A DNA stretch of 13,979 nucleotides from a bacterium. Its GTDB lineage: Bacteria > Bdellovibrionota > Bdellovibrionia > Bdellovibrionales > UBA1609. Below, in pieces: positions 1 through 8,923 of this stretch; the stretch's first letter is position 1, and every line of letters starts with the position of its first letter. The translations under genes were made by a program, and so were the position numbers. Location of the stretch: contig JAJYHS010000270.1 in assembly GCA_021784635.1 (NCBI GenBank), positions 1 to 13,979 on the forward strand, in the 5' to 3' direction. Under the pieces are notes generated by a model. It worked only from the letters and a program-made list of their open reading frames with translations, did not search any database and had not been told where the DNA came from.

Positions 1-1
1 G

Positions 2-3000
2 GATATCGAGTATCTATCCCGCAAACTACGGATGGATTTAAAAGAAACGAAATCCGATGCGCAAATCAAAAAGCTATCGAAACGGCTCAAAGTCGTCGAA
101 GCGTTTAAGGGTTCAATAAATAAACCAGAATGGATGATGCTCGCCGCGCTGCCCGTTATTCCCCCGGATTTGCGCCCCTTGGTGCCCTTAGATGGCGGCA
201 GGTTTGCGACGTCCGACTTGAATGACCTCTATCGGCGTGTGATTAACCGAAATAATCGACTGCGGCGGCTCGAAGAACTCAATGCTCCGGACATCATTAT
301 TCGAAATGAAAAACGAATGCTTCAAGAGGCCGTGGATGCGCTCCTTGATAATGGCCGGCGTGGCAAAACGTTTACCGGTCCGAACAAACGTCCACTGCGT
401 TCGTTGAGCGATATGCTTAAAGGTAAACAAGGGCGGTTTCGTCAAAACTTGCTCGGTAAGCGCGTAGACTATTCTGGCCGATCCGTGATTGTAGTGGGTC
501 CCGAGTTGAAACTGCATCAGTGCGGGTTGCCAAAAAAGATGGCGCTCGAACTTTTCAAGCCTTACGTTTACAACAAACTTGAAGAGCGTGGATTTGCCAC
601 AACTATCAAACAAGCGAAAAAGCTCGTTGAAGAAGAAGAAGTCGAAGTTTGGGATATCCTCTCAGAAGTTGTGAAAGAACATCCTGTGCTTCTTAACCGC
701 GCCCCTACGCTTCACCGCCTCGGTATTCAGGCATTCGAGCCGATTTTGCATGAAGGTAAAGCGATTCAGTTACATCCGCTTGTCTGTACGGCATTCAATG
801 CGGACTTCGACGGAGACCAAATGGCCGTACACGTACCGCTTTCTGTCGAAGCGCAAGTTGAAGCTCGTGTCCTGATGATGTCGACCAACAATATATTGAG
901 CCCGGCGCACGGCAAACCGATCATCAATCCTTCTCAAGATATCGTACTCGGGATTTATTGGATGACGCGTATTCGGGTTGGCGCCAAAGGAACAGGAAAA
1001 ATCTTTAGCGGCATAGATGAAGCGATCTATGCTTTTGAAACGGGCCAAATTGATTTGCAAGCGGCGTGTAAGGTGCGAATTCATGGCAAAGTCCAAGAGA
1101 CGAGCGTCGGCCGTGCAATTTTGAGTGACATTGTGCCGCGCGAAGTTCCGTTTGAGGCAATCAATCGCGTGATGACAAAGAAAACGATCGCAAATTTGAT
1201 CGATTCGTCATTCCGTTTAGCGGGCGCAAAGTCCACGGTGATTTTGGCTGATAAATTAATGCGTCTTGGGTTTAAGTTTTCAACCCAAGCCGGTATTTCG
1301 ATTTGCATCGACCATATGGCGATTCCCGCAAATAAAGAAAAATTGTTGAAGGATGCCGAAAAGCAAGTCTTTGAGATTAAACGTCAGTATGACGAGGGTC
1401 TCATTACCGATGGTGAACGGTACAACAAAGTCGTCGATATTTGGGCACAGACAGCGGATAAAGTGGCTAAAGAAATGATGACCAATCTTGAGACTCAGAC
1501 CTTTAAAATCGAAGGTAAAGAAGTCGAAAGTGCCAGTTTTAACCCGATCTTCATTATGGCTGATTCGGGTGCGAGAGGTAGTGCCGCACAGATTCGTCAA
1601 TTGGCCGGAATGCGGGGATTAATGGCTAAGCCCTCCGGTGAAATTATTGAAACGCCGATTACCGCGAATTTTCGTGAGGGTCTTACCGTTCTACAATACT
1701 TCATTTCTACGCACGGTGCCCGTAAGGGTCTGGCCGATACGGCGTTAAAAACGGCGAATTCGGGTTATCTGACACGGCGACTTGTCGACGTGGCCCAAGA
1801 CGTGATCGTGACTGAAATCGATTGCGGTACCACGGATGGAATGACAATTACCCCGCTGCTCGAAGGTGGTGAAGTTATTCAGCCGATTGGGGAGCGTATT
1901 TTGGGTCGTGTTGTGCTTGAAGATATAACCGATCCCTACACAAACGAAGTGATTGTCGCCGCCAATGAAGAAGTAACCGAAGATGTTGTACGAAAATTAG
2001 ATGAAGCGGGTATTGAACGCGTGCAAATTCGTTCCGTACTCACTTGTAAAGCGCATCGTGGCGTTTGCGTGAAATGTTACGGCCGCGATTTGGCTCGTGG
2101 TAGTATCGTCAATCTTGGCGAAGCCGTCGGCATTATAGCAGCGCAATCAATTGGTGAGCCGGGCACACAGCTGACCATGAGAACCTTCCACTTAGGTGGA
2201 GCGGCGTCCCTGGCGGTTGAACAATCCGTGCATACGGCCCGTCACGAAGGAACGGTCAAGTTTCACGATGTGCACGCCGTCGCCAATCGCACAGGCAAGC
2301 TCACCACACTTAGCCGCAACGGAGAAATCGCAACTGTTGATAACAGTGGGCGCGAACGTGAACGGTTTAAACTTGTTTACGGTTCGGTGCTAAACGTAAA
2401 AGAAGGTGACAGCGTTAAGAAGGGCGACGTTTTGGCGGAGTGGGATCCCTATTCCAACCCGATCATCGCCGACATGACCGGCATCATCCGCTTTGACAAT
2501 ATTGAAGAGGGCGTCACGATGTCCGAACAAGTGGACGCTGTGACCGGATTTTCGACCAAGGTTATAACGGATTCAAAAGGCGCCGATGCGAAGCCAACTG
2601 TTTCTCTGACGGATTCGAGCGGCAAAACAATGAATTTGCCGAATCGTGAAATTCCGGCCCGGTACATTTTGCCGGTGGGAGCGCAACTTCTGGTCTCAGA
2701 GGGCAAAGAAGTTCATGCTGGCGATGTGATCGCAAAAATTCACCGTCAGACGACGAAAACACGCGATATTACAGGCGGTCTGCCTCGTGTGGCGGAACTT
2801 TTCGAAGCTCGTAAACCGAAAGAATCAGCGGTCATTTCTGAAATCGACGGCTATGTGACTTTCGGTCAAGACGTCAAAGGTAAACAACGGGTCATTATCA
2901 CGCCGGAAATCGGCGAGCAGAAAGAATATTTAATTCCTAAAGGTAAGCATGTCACGGTTCGCGAAGGCGAATTTATAAAAGCTGGCGAGCCGCTGATGGA

Positions 3001-3565
3001 TGGACCGATCAGCCCGCATGATATTTTGCGCGTGCTTGGCGATAAAGAACTTGCCGCGTACTTGCTCAATGAAGTGCAGGAAGTTTACCGGCTACAAGGT
3101 GTTTCGATTAACGATAAACATATTGAGATTATCGTGCGTCAAATGTTGCGAAAAGTTTCGGTGAACGATCCTGGCGATACGCTATTTATCTCGGGTGAAA
3201 ATGTTGAGAAATATCTTTTTGACGAGATGAATGAAAAGGCGATCAAAGAGGGCGGCAAACCGGCGATAGCCGAACCGTTGCTCCTTGGGATCACAAAGGT
3301 TTCATTGAGCACTGAAAGCTGGATATCGGCAGCTTCGTTTCAAGAAACCACGAAGGTTCTTACAGAAGCGGCGATTCAATCGCGTTCTGACAATTTGCGC
3401 GGCTTAAAAGAAAACATCATTATGGGTCGGCTCATACCGGCCGGTACGGGTGTGCCATCTTATAAGCGATGGAAAATAGTCGTGGATGAATCTGAAGCTG
3501 AAACTTCGGCGGCATTGCCGGGTATGGGGATTGGGGCTTCAACCACGGCAGGTGCGCAGGTTTGA
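2..3565 (+). CDS. rpoC: RNA polymerase beta-prime subunit, 5'-truncated by window edge
   Basis: This is the largest catalytic subunit of RNA polymerase. The frame is open from base 2, so the first in-frame ATG (32) is internal; 1187 residues are present. The active-site motif NADFDGDQ lies at window residues 266-273, with the Mg-binding aspartates at 268, 270 and 272. Compared with E. coli D460, about 190 N-terminal residues, including the first zinc site, lie upstream of the window. The bridge helix ([20 protein letters not shown]) and trigger loop ([17 protein letters not shown], from about residue 718) are intact. The second zinc site is complete: C608, C682, C689 and C692. A long beta-sandwich-type insertion follows the trigger loop, as in Proteobacteria. 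The C-terminal part ([20 protein letters not shown], then [15 protein letters not shown]) is normal. It ends with TGA, 105 nt before rpsL. Family assignment is certain. Confidence 0.99.
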   Translation, partial: DIEYLSRKLRMDLKETKSDAQIKKLSKRLKVVEAFKGSINKPEWMMLAALPVIPPDLRPLVPLDGGRFATSDLNDLYRRVINRNNRLRRLEELNAPDIIIRNEKRMLQEAVDALLDNGRRGKTFTGPNKRPLRSLSDMLKGKQGRFRQNLLGKRVDYSGRSVIVVGPELKLHQCGLPKKMALELFKPYVYNKLEERGFATTIKQAKKLVEEEEVEVWDILSEVVKEHPVLLNRAPTLHRLGIQAFEPILHEGKAIQLHPLVCTAFNADFDGDQMAVHVPLSVEAQVEARVLMMSTNNILSPAHGKPIINPSQDIVLGIYWMTRIRVGAKGTGKIFSGIDEAIYAFETGQIDLQAACKVRIHGKVQETSVGRAILSDIVPREVPFEAINRVMTKKTIANLIDSSFRLAGAKSTVILADKLMRLGFKFSTQAGISICIDHMAIPANKEKLLKDAEKQVFEIKRQYDEGLITDGERYNKVVDIWAQTADKVAKEMMTNLETQTFKIEGKEVESASFNPIFIMADSGARGSAAQIRQLAGMRGLMAKPSGEIIETPITANFREGLTVLQYFISTHGARKGLADTALKTANSGYLTRRLVDVAQDVIVTEIDCGTTDGMTITPLLEGGEVIQPIGERILGRVVLEDITDPYTNEVIVAANEEVTEDVVRKLDEAGIERVQIRSVLTCKAHRGVCVKCYGRDLARGSIVNLGEAVGIIAAQSIGEPGTQLTMRTFHLGGAASLAVEQSVHTARHEGTVKFHDVHAVANRTGKLTTLSRNGEIATVDNSGRERERFKLVYGSVLNVKEGDSVKKGDVLAEWDPYSNPIIADMTGIIRFDNIEEGVTMSEQVDAVTGFSTKVITDSKGADAKPTVSLTDSSGKTMNLPNREIPARYILPVGAQLLVSEGKEVHAGDVIAKIHRQTTKTRDITGGLPRVAELFEARKPKESAVISEIDGYVTFGQDVKGKQRVIITPEIGEQKEYLIPKGKHVTVREGEFIKAGEPLMDGPISPHDILRVLGDKELAAYLLNEVQEVYRLQGVSINDKHIEIIVRQMLRKVSVNDPGDTLFISGENVEKYLFDEMNEKAIKEGGKPAIAEPLLLGITKVSLSTESWISAASFQETTKVLTEAAIQSRSDNLRGLKENIIMGRLIPAGTGVPSYKRWKIVVDESEAETSAALPGMGIGASTTAGAQV

Positions 3566-3670
3566 ACGTAAAACGGTAGAATAGTAACAAGTACCGTGAC
3601 GAAGCAGCGTATTTGACAAAAAAAGAGGGCTGGGATAGCTTGTGCGCCCAGCGTAAGAAAGAGGAATTGG
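3566..3670 (+). promoter_or_regulatory. rpoC-rpsL spacer with possible promoter and hairpin
   Basis: This 105-nt non-coding spacer holds an exact TTGACA at 3613-3618. Seventeen nt later comes TAGCTT (3636-3641), a weak -10 with only three consensus positions. A 6-bp GC-rich inverted repeat (GCTGGG 3629-3634, CCCAGC 3647-3652, 12-nt loop) overlaps the -10. No T-run follows the repeat, so it does not look like an intrinsic terminator. GAGGA at 3661-3665 is the rpsL ribosome binding site, 5 nt before the ATG. The spacer may give the str genes some transcription independent of rpoBC. That is inferred from the -35 match alone. Confidence 0.35.
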
Positions 3671-4048
3671 ATGCCCACAATTAACCAGTTGATTCGCAGT
3701 CAAAGGCGATTGCAAAAGTCAAAATCGAAATCACCGGCGCTTACACAGTGTCCGCAACGGCGTGGGGTATGTACCCGGGTTTTCACAACCACTCCCAAAA
3801 AGCCAAATTCAGCGTTGCGAAAAGTTGCGCGTGTTCGTTTATCAAACGGTTTTGAAGTGAACTCATATATACCTGGCATCGGCCACAACTTGCAGGAGCA
3901 CTCGGTTGTGCTCATTCGCGGCGGCCGGGTAAAAGATTTGCCAGGGGTTCGTTACCATATCATTCGAGGCGTTCTTGATACACAAGGTGTGCAAAACCGG
4001 ATGTGTGGTCGATCAAAATATGGCGCGAAGAAACCCAAAAAGGCGTGA
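3671..4048 (+). CDS. rpsL: 30S ribosomal protein S12
   Basis: S12 sits at the decoding centre of the small subunit and helps monitor codon-anticodon pairing. The 125-residue product is of normal length. It has the expected start ([10 protein letters not shown]), the conserved [15 protein letters not shown] block with K43, and [14 protein letters not shown] with K88. K43 and K88 are the positions where substitutions classically give streptomycin resistance; both are wild type. D89 is the usual site of beta-methylthiolation by RimO. One oddity is that the normally invariant GEGHNL motif reads GIGHNL (Ile70, codon ATC). The ATG at 3671 follows GAGGA with 5-nt spacing. It ends in TGA 8 nt before rpsG, which points to translational coupling. 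Confidence 0.99.
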   Translation: MPTINQLIRSQRRLQKSKSKSPALTQCPQRRGVCTRVFTTTPKKPNSALRKVARVRLSNGFEVNSYIPGIGHNLQEHSVVLIRGGRVKDLPGVRYHIIRGVLDTQGVQNRMCGRSKYGAKKPKKA

Positions 4049-4056
4049 GGTAGAGT

Positions 4057-4530
4057 ATGGCGCGTAGAAAGAAAAGTTCCCGACGAGAAGTTGCTGCCGA
4101 CCCGATTTTCAATGATGTGACGGTTTCGAAGTTTATAAACAAAATTATGTTAGACGGAAAACGTAGCACGGCTGAGCGAATTTTTTACGATTCACTTGAG
4201 CAACTCAAAGGCAAAGTGGCCAGCGAAGAGCCGATTTCGGTATTCAAAAAAGCGGTTGAAAACTGCAAACCCTCCCTTGAGGTGCGATCACGTCGCGTCG
4301 GCGGGGCAACATACCAAGTTCCATGCGATGTGCGTCCTTCTCGCCGGTTATCGCTGGCTATGAAATGGATTGTGATATATGCCCGTGAGCGCGGAGAAAA
4401 AACGATGTCTGCGCGGTTAGCTGGCGAAATGTTAGATGCCTACAACAATCGCGGCAATGCCATTAAAAAGCGCGAAGATGTTCACAAGATGGCAGAAGCC
4501 AATAAGGCGTTCTCCCACTACAACTGGTAG
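4057..4530 (+). CDS. rpsG: 30S ribosomal protein S7
   Basis: S7 is the primary assembly protein of the 30S head. It binds the 3' domain of 16S rRNA and lies near the E site. The 157-residue length matches the family. Recognisable blocks are the basic N-terminus ([11 protein letters not shown]), [17 protein letters not shown], the [21 protein letters not shown] segment and the C-terminal [21 protein letters not shown]. The start is set by GAGGTAGAG directly upstream of the ATG and by homology. The stop is a tandem TAG TAG. The rpsL-rpsG gap is only 8 nt, too short for a long intercistronic S7-binding site like the one in E. coli. Any feedback site would more likely lie in the spacers before rpsL or after rpsG. 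Confidence 0.99.
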   Translation: MARRKKSSRREVAADPIFNDVTVSKFINKIMLDGKRSTAERIFYDSLEQLKGKVASEEPISVFKKAVENCKPSLEVRSRRVGGATYQVPCDVRPSRRLSLAMKWIVIYARERGEKTMSARLAGEMLDAYNNRGNAIKKREDVHKMAEANKAFSHYNW

Positions 4531-4664
4531 TAGAAGGTTAAAGCGGCCTATTACGGTATTTAATTTGGTTGCTTTAACGGTGGTGCGTACGAACGTGCGC
4601 ATCCGTCGATTCGTCACGACTTGCGCCTGGACCTTTTTGAATTGCATGGCATAGAATACATCCA
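4531..4664 (+). promoter_or_regulatory. rpsG-fusA spacer with a strong hairpin
   Basis: This 134-nt stretch has no convincing gene. It contains an inverted repeat, TGCGTACG (4584-4591) and CGTGCGCA (4594-4601). These pair over 8 positions with one G-U, or 7 bp with a 4-nt loop, and can extend by two more pairs at 4582-4583/4602-4603. No T-tract follows, so a regulatory RNA structure or processing site is more likely than a terminator. TAGAAT at 4652-4657 is a 5/6 match to a -10 hexamer but has no clear -35. It lies 7 nt upstream of the fusA ATG. No good Shine-Dalgarno is visible before fusA. Confidence 0.4.
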
Positions 4665-6746
4665 ATGAATTCTGACGATCTTAAGTTAACTCGCAATATC
4701 GGTATTATGGCGCATATTGATGCCGGTAAAACAACAACAACCGAGCGCATTCTTTTTTACACGGGTAAAAGTCATAAAATGGGCGAAGTCCATGAAGGTA
4801 ATACGGTCATGGATTGGATGGTACAAGAGCAAGAGCGCGGTATCACAATCACGTCTGCGGCGACCACCTGCTTTTGGAAGAACCATCGTATCAACATCAT
4901 CGATACTCCCGGGCATGTAGACTTTACTGTTGAAGTGGAACGTTCGTTGCGTGTACTGGATGGCGCCATAGCTGTTTTTGATGGAGTTAATGGTGTTGAA
5001 CCGCAATCGGAAACGGTTTGGCGACAAGCTGACAAATACAAAGTTCCTCGCGTTTGTTTCATAAACAAAATGGATCGTGTCGGCGCCGACTTTGACATGA
5101 GCGTTCGTACAATCAAAGAGAAATTAGGTGCGAATCCTGTCGCAATCCAAATGCCGATTGGCGCAGAGTCTGATTTTGTCGGTTACGTCGATTTGATTGA
5201 GCAAAAGTCCGTCATTTGGGCAAAATCGGGACTAGGCGATGAATTTGTGACGGGGCCGATTCCTGAAGAATTGCAAGAAAAAGCTGCCAGTGGCCGCGAA
5301 AAGCTTCTTGAGACGATCGCCGAATGGGATGACGGCATCATGGCTCGTTATTTGAACGGCGAAACGATCACGGCGACAGAAATTCGAACGACTCTGCGCA
5401 AGTGCACGCTCGAACTCAAAACGACGCCTGTTCTTTGCGGAGCGGCCTTTAAAAACAAAGGTGTACAGCCGCTCCTCGATTCGGTGATTGATTATTTACC
5501 GAGCCCGCTCGACGTACCCCCTGTGGTCGGGCACGATCCGGAGCGGCCAGATAAAGAAATTATTTGTAAAACGCAGAGTGATGAGCCGGTTGCGGCGTTA
5601 GCTTTCAAAATTGCCACCGATCCTTTCGCTGGGACGTTGACCTATTTGCGTGTCTATTCGGGCGAAATCAAAGTGGGTATGCAGTTGCTTGTCCCGCGCG
5701 AAGGTAAAAAAGAACGTATCCAAAAATTGGTTAAAATGCATGCGAACTCCCGGCAAGAAATACAAGCGTTAAGTGCCGGCGATATTGGCGCGGCGATCGG
5801 CCTTAAATTTACGGCCACTGGTGATACGCTATGTGAATCTCGTCGGCCTGTTTTACTTGAAACCATTCACTTTCCGGAACCGGTTATTTCGGTCGCAATC
5901 GAAGCGAAGTCACAAGCTGATCAAGATAAAATGTTGCAGGCACTCGAACGTCTTCAAAAAGAAGACCCCTCGTGCCGAGTTCGACGAGACAGCGAAACGG
6001 GACAAATGCTACTTTCTGGAATGGGTGAGCTGCATCTTGAAATATTGGTGGACCGTCTTCTTCGAGAATTTAAGGTGCAAGCTAACGTCGGCAAGCCGAT
6101 GGTTTCGTTTCGCGAGACCATTACTTCAACGGTTTCCGCAACCGGCACCTTTCAGCGTGAAATTGCTGAAAAAAAGCACTTTGCCCAAGTTGAGGTTGAA
6201 CTTTCACCGGCGCAACGCGGTACCGGCTTTCAATTTCACCCGCCTGAAAAGCCCATCGCAAATCTGACCGACGAGTTTTTGCGGGCGATCAAGACCGGAG
6301 CACACGAGTCGAGCGAAGTGGGCGCTTTGGCGGGATATCCGTTGATCGATGTCATGGTTCGGCTGAAATCGGCCGTTGTGCGGCCAGACGAAGCTTCGGC
6401 TATGGCTTTTAAAATAGCTGCGGCAAATGCCTTTCGCGAGGCGCTTCGTAACTCCAGGTCACAGCTTCTTGAGCCAATATTTAAAGTAGAGGTGACCACC
6501 CCAGACGAATTCATGGGGAATGTCATAGGCGATTTGAATTCAAGGCGGGGCAAGGTTCATGGCATGATGCCCCGAGGGTCAGTACAAATTATACGTGCCG
6601 AAATGCCACTTATGACCATGTTTGGCTACGCGACTGACCTTCGCTCCATATCACAAGGGCGAGCCACATTTAGCATGGAATTTCTAGAGTACGCCATGGT
6701 GCCACCCAAGGTGGAGCAGGAAATCTTGGCGAAAATGGGCCGGTAA
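4665..6746 (+). CDS. fusA: Elongation factor G with divergent domain IV tip
   Basis: EF-G is the GTPase that drives tRNA-mRNA translocation on the ribosome. The 693 residues match the family. G1 is AHIDAGKT (16-23), the switch region [10 protein letters not shown] (58-67), G3 DTPGH (80-84) and G4 NKMD (134-137), all intact, so it should bind and hydrolyse GTP. Domains II-V follow, ending in the domain V block [17 protein letters not shown]. The domain IV tip is unusual. Where E. coli EF-G reads SGGRGQYG this protein reads IAEKKHFA (500-507), and the tip His of loop II (E. coli His583) is Arg573. This recalls the spd-type EF-G1 of spirochaetes, planctomycetes and deltaproteobacteria, but I could not test that. 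An in-frame stop at 4638 and the lack of upstream start codons fix the ATG at 4665. The Shine-Dalgarno is poor. No tuf follows. Confidence 0.97.
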   Translation: MNSDDLKLTRNIGIMAHIDAGKTTTTERILFYTGKSHKMGEVHEGNTVMDWMVQEQERGITITSAATTCFWKNHRINIIDTPGHVDFTVEVERSLRVLDGAIAVFDGVNGVEPQSETVWRQADKYKVPRVCFINKMDRVGADFDMSVRTIKEKLGANPVAIQMPIGAESDFVGYVDLIEQKSVIWAKSGLGDEFVTGPIPEELQEKAASGREKLLETIAEWDDGIMARYLNGETITATEIRTTLRKCTLELKTTPVLCGAAFKNKGVQPLLDSVIDYLPSPLDVPPVVGHDPERPDKEIICKTQSDEPVAALAFKIATDPFAGTLTYLRVYSGEIKVGMQLLVPREGKKERIQKLVKMHANSRQEIQALSAGDIGAAIGLKFTATGDTLCESRRPVLLETIHFPEPVISVAIEAKSQADQDKMLQALERLQKEDPSCRVRRDSETGQMLLSGMGELHLEILVDRLLREFKVQANVGKPMVSFRETITSTVSATGTFQREIAEKKHFAQVEVELSPAQRGTGFQFHPPEKPIANLTDEFLRAIKTGAHESSEVGALAGYPLIDVMVRLKSAVVRPDEASAMAFKIAAANAFREALRNSRSQLLEPIFKVEVTTPDEFMGNVIGDLNSRRGKVHGMMPRGSVQIIRAEMPLMTMFGYATDLRSISQGRATFSMEFLEYAMVPPKVEQEILAKMGR

Positions 6747-6993
6747 TCGCAGGCGTAACTTCTTACGGCAGTATGCTTTACTGTTGGGCATTCTCCAGTT
6801 GACAAACATTGCGCTCAAACGGCATATTCGCGGTCTCGTAGTCTTGACCTATTTCTTGAGACAAAAAGGTTCGAGTCGGGCGCGCGCGCTTCATGATTTT
6901 AAAAATTGCGCGAATTGTATGATTGCCTGATACCGACATCTTTCAATATCTCACGGAAAGGGTCGTTATTTGCGGAGAATTTTGGAGAATACC
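6747..6993 (+). promoter_or_regulatory. fusA-rpsJ spacer lacking tuf; likely S10-cluster leader
   Basis: These 247 nt hold no coding region I can support and no trace of tuf or a tRNA. An alternating GC tract (6880-6889) is followed by TTTTAAAA (6897-6904) and GCGCG (6908-6912). The outer GC blocks can form a 5-bp stem with a large loop. TATGAT at 6918-6923 is a 5/6 match to a -10 element but lacks a good -35. GTCTC (6833-6837) and GAGAC (6858-6862) form another short inverted repeat. TTTGGAGAA just before 6994 is the rpsJ ribosome binding site. The length suggests a transcript leader for the ribosomal-protein run. I recognise no known L4- or S10-type leader structure. Confidence 0.45.
6799..6828 (+). 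promoter_or_regulatory. Candidate sigma70-type promoter for the rpsJ-rplR run
   Basis: An exact TTGACA (6799-6804) is followed after 18 nt by CATATT (6823-6828), which matches the -10 consensus at four of six positions. It lies about 165 nt upstream of rpsJ in the spacer after fusA. That is a natural place to start separate transcription of the S10 cluster. Assignment rests on hexamer similarity only. Confidence 0.35.
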
Positions 6994-7311
6994 ATGCAAA
7001 GCCAGCGCATACGAATCCGGTTAAGAGCCTTTGACCACAAACTGTTAGATCAATCGACGAAAGAGATCGTTGAAACTGCACGCCGTACTGGTGCAAGAAT
7101 TGCCGGGCCGATTCCGCTCCCGACGAGAATTAACCGTTATACAGTACTGCGCTCGCCACACGTGGATAAAAAATCTCGCGAACAGTTTGAAATACGAACG
7201 CATAAACGAATGCTCGATATTCTAGAACCCACGCAACAAACTATCGATCAACTGATGAAACTTGATCTTTCAGCGGGTGTCGATGTCGAAATCAAACTCT
7301 CGGCGGTGTAA
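6994..7311 (+). CDS. rpsJ: 30S ribosomal protein S10
   Basis: S10 is a 30S head protein; in many bacteria it also partners with NusB in antitermination. The 105-residue product carries the family blocks [35 protein letters not shown] and [13 protein letters not shown]. The frame opens further upstream from a TTG at 6970. I chose the ATG at 6994 because GGAGA (6984-6988) is well spaced and because the protein then starts at the usual S10 position. It opens the tightly packed ribosomal-protein run, with rplC starting 2 nt after its TAA. S10, S3 and S14 are neighbours in the 30S head. Here S3 has an internal stop and S14 is missing from its usual place. Confidence 0.98.
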   Translation: MQSQRIRIRLRAFDHKLLDQSTKEIVETARRTGARIAGPIPLPTRINRYTVLRSPHVDKKSREQFEIRTHKRMLDILEPTQQTIDQLMKLDLSAGVDVEIKLSAV

Positions 7312-7313
7312 AA

Positions 7314-7973
7314 ATGAGCGAAAATGAATCAAAGACTATTGAACTAGATAGTCTCTACGCTTTCAAAGTGGGTATGTCTTCGTATTACAACGACAAAGGT
7401 GAAATGCAATCCGCCACTGTATTGCGGTACGAACCAATGTTAGTTTCGCAAATAAAATCCAAAGAAAAAGAGGGCTATGTAGCTGTTCAAGTTGCATTTT
7501 GCCCGAAACGCGCCAAACGCACGAGTAAATCTGAAAAAAACCATCTCAAAGGAACGGGCTTTGAAAACGGAGCTCATTTTGTTCGAGAACTTCGATTGAA
7601 CATCCCCGAGGGCGTCGCTGTCGGTTCTCGTGTAAGCATTGAGAGTTTAAAAGTTGGCGATACGGTTAAAGTTACCGGAACATCAAAAGGCAAAGGCTTC
7701 ATGGGAGTTATGCGCCGTTGGAACAATCAAGGCGGACCAGGGGCTCACGGTTCTGGCTTTCATCGTAGTCCTGGCTCAAGCGGTAACCGTACGTGGCCGG
7801 GTCGTGTGATGCCGGGCAAGAAATTTCCGGGCCATTTGGGGGATGAAACTGTAACGGTTAAAAATCTTTCGATTTTAGATGTTGTCCCTGAAGAAAACGT
7901 GATCATCGTTCGAGGGGCAGTGCCTGGGGCGGCGAATTCTCTAGTTCAACTGACGAAGGTGAGTGGAGCATAA
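7314..7973 (+). CDS. rplC: 50S ribosomal protein L3
   Basis: L3 is an early-assembling 50S protein whose central extension reaches the peptidyl transferase centre. The 219-residue product shows the N-terminal AFKVGMSSYYNDKGE segment and TGTSKGKGFMGVMRRW. The extension GGPGAHGSGFHRSPGSSGNRTWPG and the C-terminal GDETVTVKNLSI and RGAVPGAANS blocks are also present. By ungapped alignment to E. coli, the residue methylated there by PrmB (Gln150) is Thr160 here, so that modification would be absent. The N-terminus is about ten residues longer than in E. coli L3. The ATG lies 2 nt after the rpsJ stop, suggesting coupled translation. Confidence 0.98.
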   Translation: MSENESKTIELDSLYAFKVGMSSYYNDKGEMQSATVLRYEPMLVSQIKSKEKEGYVAVQVAFCPKRAKRTSKSEKNHLKGTGFENGAHFVRELRLNIPEGVAVGSRVSIESLKVGDTVKVTGTSKGKGFMGVMRRWNNQGGPGAHGSGFHRSPGSSGNRTWPGRVMPGKKFPGHLGDETVTVKNLSILDVVPEENVIIVRGAVPGAANSLVQLTKVSGA

Positions 7974-7976
7974 TTT

Positions 7977-8639
7977 ATGGCTAAGGTAGACGTTGTTGAT
8001 TGGGAAAATAAAAAGGTCGGCCAAGTCGATTTGTCATCTGAGATTTTTGAACAGCCAGTGAAAAAGTCTGTGCTTCATTCTGTGATTAGGTGGCAGCTTG
8101 CTTCGCGGCGCCGCGGAACACACAAAGCAAAAACCCGCGGTGAAGTTAGTGGTGGCGGCAAAAAGCCATTTAAGCAAAAAGGAACGGGTTCAGCACGTCA
8201 AGGTTCGTCGCGGTCGCCGGTTCTTGTCGGCGGCGGCACGGTCTTTCCGCCGAAGCCAAGAGATTATTCATATGTTCTTCCCAAAAAATTGAAGCAAGAA
8301 GGTTTAAAATCGGCACTCTCTCATCTTTTTGCAAGCGGCCATCTCGTTGTGTTGAATGAAATGACGTCCACAGAGGGGCGAACAAAGGAATTGGCTGGTC
8401 GACTTAATAAATTAGGCCTGAAAAAAACAGTTTTGATTTCGGGCAAAGAAGATAAATTGATGTCTCGAGCCGCTCGCAATATGCCAAAAGTTCGCTATTA
8501 CACGGTCGCCGGGCTTAACGTTTATGATCTTCTAAAATACGACAGCGCGGTTTTGGCAAAAGACTCCTTGAGCGAGATTGCCGTTCGTTGCGGGCTTGAT
8601 CATGCGAAAGCGTCTAAAGCTGAAGGTGGAGGTCAATAG
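7977..8639 (+). CDS. rplD: 50S ribosomal protein L4
   Basis: L4 lines the peptide exit tunnel; in E. coli it also represses the S10 operon. The 220-residue product has the tunnel-loop signature around residues 45-80 (ASRRRGTHKAKTRGEVSGGG, then KPFKQKGTGSARQGS). PKPRDYSYVLPKK follows, and a Rossmann-like C-terminal half ends near YDLLKYDSAVL. A 20-residue tail rich in Ala, Lys and Gly (ending KAEGGGQ) runs past the usual end. The ATG is 3 nt after the rplC stop, with a GGAG inside the end of rplC. It ends with TAG and lies 2 nt from rplW. Whether L4 feedback exists here cannot be told from the sequence. Confidence 0.98.
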   Translation: MAKVDVVDWENKKVGQVDLSSEIFEQPVKKSVLHSVIRWQLASRRRGTHKAKTRGEVSGGGKKPFKQKGTGSARQGSSRSPVLVGGGTVFPPKPRDYSYVLPKKLKQEGLKSALSHLFASGHLVVLNEMTSTEGRTKELAGRLNKLGLKKTVLISGKEDKLMSRAARNMPKVRYYTVAGLNVYDLLKYDSAVLAKDSLSEIAVRCGLDHAKASKAEGGGQ

Positions 8640-8641
8640 GT

Positions 8642-8920
8642 ATGTATCAGATTATCAAGCGGCCTCTTGTTTCGGAAAAAAACAGCGTTCTTACCGAACA
8701 AGGTATTTACGTATTTGAAGTTGATCGCGCGGCCAATAAGTACGAAGTCAAAAATGCCGTTGAAAAGCTTTTTCGAGTGAAAGTGCGATCGGTGAAAACG
8801 GCGGTTTGCAGAGGGCGGGCGACGCGAAACAAATTAGGTTTCAGCTCGGTGAAATACTGGAAAAAGGCAATGGTTCGTTTAGCGCCTGGCGAAAAGATCA
8901 GCCTATTTGAAGGAGCATAG
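8642..8920 (+). CDS. rplW: 50S ribosomal protein L23
   Basis: L23 sits at the tunnel exit, where trigger factor and SRP dock. The 92-residue product starts with the family signature IIKRPLVSEKN and continues with YVFEVDRAANKYEVKNAVEKLFRVKVRSVKTAV. It ends with the RNA-binding segment and KKAMVRLAPGEKISLFEGA. The ATG is 2 nt after the rplD TAG. A GGAGG in the 3' end of rplD serves as its Shine-Dalgarno. It ends in TAG at the conserved C-terminus, which is one of five examples here of TAG acting as an ordinary stop. Confidence 0.98.
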   Translation: MYQIIKRPLVSEKNSVLTEQGIYVFEVDRAANKYEVKNAVEKLFRVKVRSVKTAVCRGRATRNKLGFSSVKYWKKAMVRLAPGEKISLFEGA

Positions 8921-8923
8921 TCG

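Noticed and set aside
188..613. 141-residue open frame on the - strand inside rpoC
   Set aside because: It is antisense to highly conserved rpoC sequence with no family similarity. Long shadow frames are expected opposite such genes.
3629..3652. Intrinsic terminator after rpoC
   Set aside because: The 6-bp stem has a 12-nt loop and no downstream T-run. A purine-rich stretch follows instead.
4436..4654. 72-residue open frame bridging the end of rpsG and the spacer before fusA
   Set aside because: It starts inside rpsG without a Shine-Dalgarno, and its product is not protein-like. The hairpin at 4584-4601 explains the spacer better.
5773..6267. 164-residue open frame on the + strand inside fusA
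   Set aside because: It lies wholly within fusA in another frame, has no ribosome binding site, and its Phe/Arg-rich product resembles no family. It is a shadow frame.
6880..6912. Intrinsic terminator after fusA formed by the GC blocks
   Set aside because: The pairing is only 5 bp around an 18-nt AT-rich loop, with no T-tract after the second arm.
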